Source: Diploscapter coronatus
Lineage: Eukaryota > Nematoda > Chromadorea > Rhabditida > Rhabditidae
NCBI GenBank assembly: GCA_964036155.1
Contig: OZ038422.1
Coordinates: 22,033,201-22,097,200, forward strand
Direction of reading: 5' to 3'
DNA: 64,000 nucleotides
A program made the position numbers and the translations under genes. Positions 37,044 to 46,000 of this stretch are shown here, one piece after another; position 1 is the first letter of the stretch; every line of letters starts with the position of its first letter. The notes under the pieces were generated by a model. That model was not told the DNA's origin. It searched no databases and saw only the letters and a program-made list of their open reading frames with translations.

Positions 37044-37266
37044 TAATAATTTAGAAGTGAAAGTAACCCTATTTATAATGGCATACAAGTTGATTCCCGC
37101 ATCGAAAATATACAAATTGAATAAATAAAACTAGAAATAAGTGAGAAATAAAAAGAAAATACTATTCTTAGAAGACGAGAATTGAGAACTGAATAAAAAG
37201 GGTAAAGAATTTGGAAAATGGATCTTTGGGTCACTTACTCGGTATTTTCTGTATATTTTCATGCAT
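37044..37266. repeat. Right arm of a long inverted repeat
   Basis: Reverse-complement partner of 32931-33146. It begins right after the 3' UTR of the K2 kelch gene (AATAAA at about 37030) and ends near ATGCAT at 37261-37266. Confidence 0.75.
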
Positions 37267-37272
37267 TAAACA

Positions 37273-37426
37273 GCGTAATTTCTAAATATCGACGTTCTTT
37301 CCAATCAATAATAGCGTGGGAAATTAAAAGAGCACCAGAAATTATGCAATCATGTTCTTGTCAATTCTTCTGCTATTTCGAGTAAGTTGTAAGTTGCAAG
37401 TTGCATTGCAACTAAGCCTGAACGGG
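37273..37426. mobile_element. PIF/Harbinger-like right end (degenerate)
   Basis: TTGCAACTAAGCCTGAACGG, near 37406-37425, is an inverted version of the MITE terminus seen at 25305-25497. Inward of it, GTTGCAAGTTGC and TGCTATTTCGAGT also match. The inner side carries GCGTAATTT...CCAATCAATAAT, shared with 20166-20204. Confidence 0.45.
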
Positions 37427-37998
37427 TCAGGACTGTAACGGAATTCCGCTCCGTATTTCGTGAGCGATTTGAAATTTTCCATTTCATGGAATTCCGTCCC
37501 GTTTGAGGATTTAAAAATTTTATTCCGTTACAACCCTGAACGGGGCCCTAACTCGCTCCCTCCCTTTCGCTCGTTTTCTTTTTCTTTCTATCTCTACTTC
37601 ACCCTTGCGTTCCGCGTAAACGAAGGACATTTCAATTCGACATTCTTCGTAGCCTAAAATCTTTTATTTTCTTCACAATTTGTAACTCGCTAGATCGGCT
37701 TTTGCTATCATTTCTTTATCAGGAGATATCCAGAAAAAGTCCCTTTATCACTGATTACCCTTATCATGCGACTTCTAACCAAGGTCCTTTTGAAATTCTA
37801 CTTGGACATTTCTGAAACTCCGTCTCATTTTTTCAATTCCATGAATTCTCCTAATTAATTGCCCAATTATCTTCCTAATTACCGATTAACGATAGAGCCG
37901 TTAAAATTCTAAGAAAAAAAAAATTGAAAATCGTTGAATGTTCGCGTTTCTTCCGAAAATATCGTTTTTTGATTGAAAATCAAGTGTCTGTTTGCAGG
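37427..37998. promoter_or_regulatory. Upstream region of RPL23A
   Basis: No ORF is supported. It contains a pyrimidine-rich stretch (37550-37610), typical of ribosomal-protein promoters, then AT-rich DNA ending in the acceptor TGTTTGCAG at 37989-37997, one base before the RPL23A ATG. That acceptor implies either a 5' UTR intron starting in this region or a trans-spliced leader. Confidence 0.45.
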
Positions 37999-40900
37999 AT
38001 GGCTCCCAAAGCTGCGGTACAACAGAAGAAAGTGGAGAAGGCGACGGACGCCAAGAAGAAGGTCGTCAAGGGACAGCACCTTCACAGGAAGAAGAAAATC
38101 AGGTACAACCAATCTGAAATAATGATTCCTTTGAAAAATTAAACGCGAGACCTTTCAAAGTATTCTTTTTCAGAACGTCTGTTCACTTCTACCGACCCAA
38201 GACATACAAGCAGGTCCGTCAGCCCAAGTGAGTCCAGTTTTCATTAGATTATAACAAATGAAATCTCGAATGATTGCATCCAAAATTTCCTAGGTTGAGT
38301 TTAATAGAGCAAGGAGTTCAGTTTGACAGATTATTTTGAAAATTTCAATCATCATTAGAATATAGTTATCAATCAATTTATGTAAACAAACAAGAAATCG
38401 GAAATTCAGATATGTGCGCAAATCGACTCCGGCCCGCAGCAAGCTGGATGCGTTCGCGATCATCAAGCACCCGCTGACGACTGAGTCTGCCATGAAGAAG
38501 ATCGAGGACAACAACACGCTCGTCTTCATCGTCGATGTCAAGGCCAACAAGCACCAGATCAAGCAGGCCGTTAAGAAACTCTACAACATCGACGTTCAGA
38601 AGGTGGGCACACATCGTTTTCCTGCATTATCCGAGTAAAAATAACTCACTAGATTAGATAAGTAGCTCCTGGCAAAAAGTTCAACAATAAACTTCACAGG
38701 AATTGTCAGCCTTTATCTATTATAGCGTTTTGGACTGCGAATACTTTTGTCTCACAAGTCGACGAAAATTGTCCCAAGCAGAGATGTATAAAATTCGTGC
38801 ACTTTTGATCCCAAGAACGAATACTTTTGTCGCAAACTATTTCGCTTTTTTCTTCTCCACATTATTTCTACTTCTCGGTGCTTTGGGAGAAAAGTACTCG
38901 CAGTCCAGCCTTGAACATTATTCTGATAATACTGATGAACAAAATACCACTTCCATCTTCGATTCTTCTTTGGAAGTCATTTTTTCTGTGAAGCTCAGCT
39001 TCTATGTCAAAACATGCATTCTAGATAAAAATTGAAAAATGATTCTTCTTCTTCTTCTTCTTTGGCATTATCCCGATAAGGGGTCTGCGCGTTGGGATTT
39101 CCTCCTCCAGACTTCACGATTTTGTGCAAGACTTGGCCGCAGTCCGACGGCCTCCATGTCCCTACTGAGCGTGTCGGAGTGTCTCAGCTTCGGTCTTCCC
39201 CTTGGTCTGCTTCCCGGCACTTGAACAGTCTCTGGTGAGCGGCATATTGCTTCTCTGTCAGCACGGAGGACGTGGCCGTACCATCGCAGTCTCGACTGGC
39301 GCATTTTGTCTTTGATTGGGGCGACGTTTGTCCTCTTCAGGATGGTCTCGTTCTTGACGTGGTCCAGCAGAGTGTGACCTAGTGACCATCTGAGCATTCG
39401 CGTCTCCATTGTCGCGAGTCTTCTTTCGACTTCTGCGGGTGTCGGCCAAGTTTCGCAGCCATAGAGGGCGACTGGGCGGATCGCTGCTTTGTACAGCCTG
39501 CCTTTGAGTTTTTCGCTGATCTTTTTGTCGCACATGACTCCGGTTGTTGACCTCCATTTCAACCATGTGGCTGCGATTCTCGATTCGGCTTCTCTTCTGA
39601 TGTGACCATCGCTCGCGAGTCTTGAGCCGAGGTATTTGAAGAGGTCGGTCTTGGGAACTTGTTGGCCGTCGACTTTGATTGTGCCACTTCTCTGCTCACC
39701 GATTTCGAGGTATTCCGTCTTGCCGACATTGAGCTTTAGCCCGTATTTTGCCAGTCTGTCTTTCCATGTCTGCACCTCCTTTTGCAGTTCTTCTCGCGAG
39801 TCATTCGCCAGCATCACGTCATCTGCATATAGCAGGCACCAGGGGGCGGGTTTCTGGATATCGCGGGTCACAGAGTCCATGACAAGGATGAAGAGAAGAG
39901 GAGATAGGGCTGATCCTTGGTGGACACCTACGGTGACAGGGAATGGTAGGGTCATTCCAGCGGCTGAGAGGACGCGACTTGTTGGGGACCGATACATCAG
40001 CTTCACGACTTCAATGAGGTATTCTGGGACTTTGTGGTCGCGCAGAGCCATGATGATTGCGTCTCTGGGCGTTCGGTCGAATGCCTTTTCGAGGTCAAGG
40101 AAGGCCAGGTGCAGGGGCTGCTTCTTTTCAGTGAACTTCTCGACCAACTGTCGTACAGCAAAAATGGCGTCTGTTGTGGCTTTCCCTTTGACGAACCCGC
40201 ATTGTTGGGAGGAGATTTGGACGCATGCTCGAATGCGTTTATCCACGATACGTTCCAGGATTTTCATCGTATGGCAGAGCAGACGGATGGGCCGATAGTT
40301 TGAGCAGTTGCTTGGCGATCCCTTTTTCTTGAAGATCGGGATTGTGGACGACGTGTACCATTCAGACGGGAACGTGTTTGTGTTGACGACGAGGTTGAGG
40401 AAGTCAGTTAGCCATTTGACGCCTTCGGGGTTGGACTTCCAGACTTCTGAGGGAATGTCGTCTGGTCCCGTGGCCTTGCCGTTTTTCATCTTCCCGATGG
40501 CTTCTTCGACTTCTGCCTTTTCTATTGGAAGGGGATGGGAAGGAAGAGGAGGGTGGACTTGGATTGGCGGATGGGGAAATTCCACGTTGGAGATGGTCTC
40601 GAAATGCCGATGCCACTGCCGTTTGACTTCCTCTCTGTCAGTGATCAGGTTGCCATGTTCGTTGTCGATGCAGACATATTTTTCGATGTCTTCTGTGGCT
40701 TTCTGTCTCCGTTTGGCAATTCTGAAGATCAGACGGTCGCCCCCTGGCTTTTCGATTTCGGTGTAGAGTCTTTCGGTGTACTCTGCTCGCCTTTTTGCCA
40801 CTTCCACTTTCGCCGCTCTTTTTGTTTCCCAGTATTTTTCCCTATCTTCTTGGGAGTTTGTGGCCTTCCATTTCTTGAACGCGGCCTTTTTCGCTCGCAC

Positions 40901-42826
40901 CGCTTCTTTGACGCTTTCGGTCCAGAGCCAAGTAGCCTTGTCGATGTATCTTCGGCCTGGGACTGTCTTGCCGAGTTGCTCTGTGGCGGTTTTGTGAACG
41001 TTCGACCTCAGCTTTGACCATGTTTCTTCGACAGTCGTAATGGCTGGCAAGCTGATGTTTAGGCCATTTTTCAGTTCGGGCAGCTTCCACCATTTTATTC
41101 TTGCCGTCTGCGTTCTGTCGGCTTTGGGCGGTTTCGGTATGGGGAGGCGCGTGTCGGCAATCAGCATTCTGTGCTGGGGTGCGACGTTTGTGGAGGGGAT
41201 GACTTTTGCGTCCAGGAATTTCTTGAAGTCGCGTTTTTGTGCCAGAATGAAGTCGATTTGCGAGTTTCGATCACCGCTGTTGTAGGTGATCAGGTGGGAA
41301 TCGCGTTTGGGGAAGTACGTGTTGATGAGTACTAAACCCCTTTGTTCGGCGAAATCGAGCAGCCTTTCCCCCTCGTCATTTCGGTCTCCGTACCCGTGCC
41401 CTCCGTGGCATTTCATGTCAGCCTGCTTTCCGACGTGTCCATTGAAGTCTCCCATCAGTACCTTCCTTCCGGGCTGTGCATCGTATTCCCTCGACAGAAG
41501 GGAATAGAATTCTCCCTTTTCTGCGTCGCTGCAGCCGGATTGAGGGGCGTAGGCTGAGAATACGGTGATTCTGCTGGCTTCGATGTCGAGCGTTACGGCC
41601 ATAAGTCGGTCGGAGTATCTGTGGACTTGGGCCACGCAGTCCCGGAGGTTGGGTGCGACAATGACTCCGACTCCGTTTCTTTTTGTGCCTGAGCCGTTGT
41701 AGAGGATTTTGTAGCCATCGGACAGGTCTTTTGCTTTGCCGCCTGACCATTTGACCTCTTGCACTGCCGCGATGTCGATCTTGCGAGCTTTCATTTCTTT
41801 GGTCAGTTCGCTGCCTTTCCCTGTCATTGATCCGACATTGATTGTTCCGAGTCTCAGGTGGTGGACTGGAGGAGGGGAGATGATGATTTGGCCTTGCTTA
41901 CTTAGCCCCGGTCGGCGAATCCGGGGGCACCCTGTCTGATTTTTCGCGTTACCCGGGCTCCGGCGGCGCGCGTCGCTTGTGGGGGACGCCCTAGCTTTTG
42001 TCTGGTTTCTTAAAGGACTACCCATTAGGTTTGTGGCGGGGTCTTTCTCGGCCGGACTGTCACAACTGTCCTGACGCCGGAATGGGGGTGCACGGAATTT
42101 ATAACCCCTCCGGCAGGGGCGCCTGGGGACTATGTACAGGGCTTCGCACATAGAGGCTAATGTGGCTATATTTTGGACGCGCCACAAACCCGCGTCCCGG
42201 TCGCACCATGTCTTCCGATTTCGGGATTTTGTAAGGCTTGAGGAGCCTATCCCCCAAGCCCGCCCGTGTCTCATGGCTGCGACCGGCCCTGGTTTGTCCA
42301 CGTCGGCCTAAGCCGAAACCCCCCATCCGCCACCCGGGGAGACGCGCCACTACGCCGTCAGGGCTATGCCAGCGCGCGGCAAAAAAATTGAAAAATGATT
42401 AGTTTTCTGCAATTTTCTGACTGCTTCAATCAAACTTATTGTGTTATGAAGCATTTCTTCCTCCACTTACTCGTGTCAAATAGTCCAGTGGTAGAGCAGC
42501 CTGTTTCGTTTATTGCAAAAATGTCCTGCGAATGAGCCGTGTATACGCCAGATTCGTTCTATCAGAGCGTCTTTGGTGTGATTTGCGGCTGAGAGAATTG
42601 CCTCCTCTGATACAAGCGAGTTAATTGCCTAATTAATTCGTCCTAATTGAGGAATACATGCTTCTTTTACTAAAGAAGCTAACTTTCTCTTATTACATGA
42701 ATTCAAAAAATATTTTTTTTGCAGATCAACACCTTGATCACTCCCCTGATGCAGAAGAAGGCCTACGTCCGACTGGCCCCTGACTACGACGCACTCGACG
42801 TGGCCAACAAGATCGGAGTCATCTAG
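37999..42826 (+). CDS. RPL23A: Ribosomal protein L23a / uL23 (4 exons, 150 aa)
   Basis: A structural protein of the cytosolic large ribosomal subunit; it binds 25S/28S rRNA near the polypeptide exit tunnel. Exons 37999-38102, 38174-38227, 38410-38602 and 42725-42826 give 453 nt in phase. The N-terminus is the usual lysine-rich eukaryotic extension ([20 protein letters not shown]). The conserved core has [20 protein letters not shown] and [20 protein letters not shown], and the end is [16 protein letters not shown]. Length is close to the 156 residues of the human protein. Intron 3 is 4.1 kb because it holds an antisense RTE retrotransposon; the other introns are 71 and 182 nt. The protein end is intact despite the insertion. 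The ATG follows an acceptor directly. Confidence 0.97.
39027..39044. repeat. Target-site duplication, left copy
   Basis: AAAAATTGAAAAATGATT, identical to 42383-42400, borders the 3' (CTT)n end of the RTE element. Eighteen bases without a mismatch indicate a recent insertion. Confidence 0.9.
39045..42382 (-). mobile_element. Full-length RTE-clade LINE in an RPL23A intron (3.34 kb)
   Basis: A non-LTR retrotransposon inserted antisense to RPL23A. It has a perfect 18-bp target-site duplication, a GC-rich 5' region (about 42100-42382), one long ORF, and almost no 3' UTR. The stop codon at 39068-39070 is followed by about 25 nt ending in a (GAA)n microsatellite (read on the minus strand). Short 3' UTRs with microsatellite tails are typical of RTE elements, as is the roughly 3.3 kb length. 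High GC compared with the intron marks it as foreign. Confidence 0.95.
39068..42301 (-). CDS. RTE endonuclease-reverse transcriptase (1077 aa)
   Basis: This protein copies the element by target-primed reverse transcription. From about residue 145 an AP-like endonuclease is visible: [49 protein letters not shown], and PQHRML with the catalytic His. Next come a basic linker and a reverse transcriptase core with [33 protein letters not shown], the catalytic [19 protein letters not shown] and FKYLGS. The C-terminus is the RTE-type [15 protein letters not shown] block and [10 protein letters not shown]. No stop or frameshift interrupts it. The first 130 or so residues are low-complexity, and the true start may be internal. 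A separate overlapping 83-codon frame (42350-42099, minus) may be a short ORF1. Confidence 0.93.
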   Translation of the reverse strand: MDKPGPVAAMRHGRAWGIGSSSLTKSRNRKTWCDRDAGLWRVQNIATLASMCEALYIVPRRPCRRGYKFRAPPFRRQDSCDSPAEKDPATNLMGSPLRNQTKARASPTSDARRRSPGNAKNQTGCPRIRRPGLSKQGQIIISPPPVHHLRLGTINVGSMTGKGSELTKEMKARKIDIAAVQEVKWSGGKAKDLSDGYKILYNGSGTKRNGVGVIVAPNLRDCVAQVHRYSDRLMAVTLDIEASRITVFSAYAPQSGCSDAEKGEFYSLLSREYDAQPGRKVLMGDFNGHVGKQADMKCHGGHGYGDRNDEGERLLDFAEQRGLVLINTYFPKRDSHLITYNSGDRNSQIDFILAQKRDFKKFLDAKVIPSTNVAPQHRMLIADTRLPIPKPPKADRTQTARIKWWKLPELKNGLNISLPAITTVEETWSKLRSNVHKTATEQLGKTVPGRRYIDKATWLWTESVKEAVRAKKAAFKKWKATNSQEDREKYWETKRAAKVEVAKRRAEYTERLYTEIEKPGGDRLIFRIAKRRQKATEDIEKYVCIDNEHGNLITDREEVKRQWHRHFETISNVEFPHPPIQVHPPLPSHPLPIEKAEVEEAIGKMKNGKATGPDDIPSEVWKSNPEGVKWLTDFLNLVVNTNTFPSEWYTSSTIPIFKKKGSPSNCSNYRPIRLLCHTMKILERIVDKRIRACVQISSQQCGFVKGKATTDAIFAVRQLVEKFTEKKQPLHLAFLDLEKAFDRTPRDAIIMALRDHKVPEYLIEVVKLMYRSPTSRVLSAAGMTLPFPVTVGVHQGSALSPLLFILVMDSVTRDIQKPAPWCLLYADDVMLANDSREELQKEVQTWKDRLAKYGLKLNVGKTEYLEIGEQRSGTIKVDGQQVPKTDLFKYLGSRLASDGHIRREAESRIAATWLKWRSTTGVMCDKKISEKLKGRLYKAAIRPVALYGCETWPTPAEVERRLATMETRMLRWSLGHTLLDHVKNETILKRTNVAPIKDKMRQSRLRWYGHVLRADREAICRSPETVQVPGSRPRGRPKLRHSDTLSRDMEAVGLRPSLAQNREVWRRKSQRADPLSG
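42383..42400. repeat. Target-site duplication, right copy
   Basis: Identical to 39027-39044; it borders the 5' end of the RTE element (GCGCGCGGC). Confidence 0.9.
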
Positions 42827-42922
42827 ACGCCTTACCTTCTCCTCTTCCCACTCATTTTGTTGTCTTTTCTCTTTCCTTTTGTTTCATAAATCGTTATTTG
42901 TTTTGGGATATAGAAATTCGAC

Positions 42923-43001
42923 ATTAAAACATGTTGGATAACATTCACACGAATTATCTGCTTTAATTTTAATTTTTGCATGAAATTTCTCGTATTTGTA
43001 G
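42923..43001 (+). promoter_or_regulatory. RPL23A poly(A) signal and acceptor before RFC1
   Basis: ATTAAA at 42923-42928 is followed 73 nt later by an acceptor-like CGTATTTGTAG ending at 43001, 12 nt before the RFC1 ATG. The stop-to-ATG distance is 187 nt. The spacing suits cleavage of a polycistronic RNA plus trans-splicing, but a short 5' UTR intron cannot be excluded. Confidence 0.45.
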
Positions 43002-43013
43002 TGAAAGGCAGCG

Positions 43014-46000
43014 ATGTCTGAGGGCGGCCAGCCTCCTCCCAGCAAGAAGATATGCGTTCGCTCTTCGGCACTCTCCATTCAACCTGATCAGTCACGGGAC
43101 AAGGGTAACTTGTCCTCCCTTAAGCTTTGTAATTCGACTAGACTTGAATGTTCTCTGTCGCAACTAAATTGGAAAAAGTCGCAAGTCGGAATTCAGTTGA
43201 ATTTGTAGCGGTGTTGGGTTGCTAATTTTCAAATAAGCTATTAGATTGAAATCGTTTATCTAACAGAAAAGCTAGAGTTAATCTTCAATAACTCGGAGTC
43301 GTCAACATAGGAACTCGCAGATCTTGATGAAATTTCCTGCATGAGGATTTTCGATGATGAGGTCACGATGATAACGTCAAAATAGGAACTTGGAGTCGAG
43401 AAATGAATGAAAATCATCAATTGCTCACTTTTATTTACGAATTGGCAAAATTAGCTTATATGATTGACAAGCGGATTTGCTCATTTCCCATACAAAAAGC
43501 CAGTGAAAAATCGAAGGCTTCGGAATTCATTTGAGTACTTTTTGACGCTGATCATCGCAATCAGCATAGTCGAAAGTCCCTATTTAAAAAGTTTCATCGA
43601 GATCTGCGAGTTTTCCTATGTTGAAAACTCCTTTGTGAGTTGTAATTATCGACGATCCAAAATCGTGATAATAACATTTAAAAAAAAAATCGATTTCTAA
43701 CATCTCATATGCTACTTGTTCGCTTCTTTCAGCTTCCACAACTCCTGAGAAGAAACGCAAATTACCCACGAAGAAGTCTCCATCGGAGAAGGAGAACAAA
43801 ACTGAGCAGCAGGTTTCCAGCCAGCACTCCATCGTATGAATTCACTTTTAAAAACCATTGAAATATACTGATAAACATCAAGAATTTTGTTAGACAAAGT
43901 GTAGAAGTGCCTGCTGCTCTCCGTTATCCCTTAAATCGGTCTCGTCTCCGTCTCTGGTCAAAAGCAATAGTCCGACCGCGACGCAAGCCGAGAGTAAAAA
44001 TAATGTAGAAAGAGAGGAGAACATTGGGGCAGTCGACGCAGAATCAATAGAAAGGCTTCACACCTCCCTTTGTGATCGGAGACAGAAAATACTGATCTCA
44101 AGGATAATGAAGAGCATCATATAATCGGCGACCTGAAAATTCTATGTGGTCGACACATACATATTTCTGGTTTAATGGGCAGACGATTTTTCCTCTTTAC
44201 ATTCTTTGAAATATAGGGTACAGGAATCAGCAATAGAAATTTTCCTAGCTATGAAAAATGCTCTATTTTATACCACTCTAGAAATTCCTTTAATAATTTT
44301 CGAAAGACGACTATTTCCAGAATGAGCTTCCGTGGGTGGACAAATACAAGCCGAAGGCAGTATCCCAGCTGGTTGGAATGCACGACGACAAAAGCCCTTT
44401 CAACAAACTGGTCAAGTGGCTCAAGGAGTGGCCCAAGTACAATCTGGGAGAGGGGAAGAAGATCAAACTCGGTATGCGCATTATTGATGGGAAGGAAATG
44501 TCATCCGATTAATGTGTGCAAGATGATAAGAATGTTGTGTTGGCTTTGTCGAAGAAAGGTTGAATAACGAGTAGTGTCTAGTTTTCTTCTCCAATCTTAT
44601 TTCGAAAAGGATTCCAAACGAGTGAATAATTCCAATTATTCCTCACGCACATCATCGCGAATAACTACGTTTCTCAGAGTCGTCAATAAGATCTTTCAAT
44701 CGCATTAGGTGTCAAATAACAATTGCTGTTTCAGCCAAACCTCCCCCATACATGGCTGGAATCGATGGTAGACCCTTCAAGGCCGTGCTTCTCTCCGGTT
44801 CTCCTGGTATTTTCATTTCTCAAATTCTCAAACAATTCGCGAAATGAACTAATGGATTTTGACGCAGAAATTATCGTGATTGTCATTTCGTTAAAATTCT
44901 AAAAAGACAAAAGAATCCGATTAATTCTGACTTGAAGAAAATCAAGAAATGCTCCAGGAGTCGGTAAGACAACCTGTGCAATAATGGTCTGCCAACATCT
45001 GGGCTTCAAATACATCGAACTGAATGCATCCGATGTGCGCAGCAAGAAATCTATCAGTGCCAAGGTTGAAGAATGAATTGGCAAATGAGAAAGAAATTGA
45101 GGAATTCAGGTGCCTGCACTCGCTGACAGTCATCAGATTGACGAGTATTTGGGGGCTAAGGCCAAAGATGAGAATAAATGTAGGTTGACTTATGTTCATA
45201 TCTAAAATATTGATGGCTCTTTTGAAATATCACCCCTGTTTTCGCAGGATCGAATGAATTTTCCATGGAGACATTTTGATTAAATTCTATGGATTCCAAA
45301 AGTTTGACACATATTGAATATCTTTGTCATTATTGAAACGAGTGTTAGAGCAATCGTCATTTCATGTTTGCTGAAGAAAAGATACTCTTTGTTTGAAGAA
45401 AGAGATGTCAACATTTCAGCTGATCTGGAAGTGCATCACGTGCTGATTATGGACGAGGTGGACGGAATGTCGGGAAACGAAGATCGGGCTGGAGTGAGCA
45501 TAGCAGGGATTTTCTTTGAAGAAGTATCTTCTCGTTCAGATCTCCGAGCTGATCAGCATAATCAAGAACAGCCGCATCCCGATCATCTGCATCTGTAACG
45601 ACAGGCAGAATCAGAAGATGCGCTCTCTCGTCAACCACTGCTTCGACATCAGATTCCCAAAACCCAAGATCGAACAGATTCGGGTCGGTTTTCTCGATAA
45701 ATGAATGATGAAAATATTATTTCTTCTTTTTAACTTTGATAACTTATAAAGGAGAAATGACGAGCAATTAATGATTTTATCTTTTCTTGTAAATGAAGCA
45801 AGAAAAAGAGATAGTTTGTCATTTCTCGCCTGTATAAGTAGTTTCAATTTGGAAGAACAGGACTTTTAATGGAGAGAAGAGTTTTTGAGAGAAAAAAAAG
45901 GAAATTCAATGTAATATTGGTATTTTCAGTCTCGAATGATGACCATCTGCAGCCAGGAGAAGCTGAAAATCACTCCTAAAGAGATCGATGAAATTATCGA

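Noticed and set aside
39636..41017. Plus-strand open frames of 150-220 codons opposite the RTE element
   Set aside because: They are antisense shadows of the intact GC-rich RTE ORF and have no family motif.
42470..42560. tRNA-like segment (TAGTCCAGTGGTAGAGC resembles a D-arm / A box)
   Set aside because: No convincing B box (GGTTCGANNCC), T-arm or acceptor-stem pairing follows at the right distance.
38103..42724. Intronic snoRNAs in RPL23A
   Set aside because: RPL23A introns host C/D snoRNAs in vertebrates, but I found no C box and D box pair with a closing stem and no clear H/ACA structure here.
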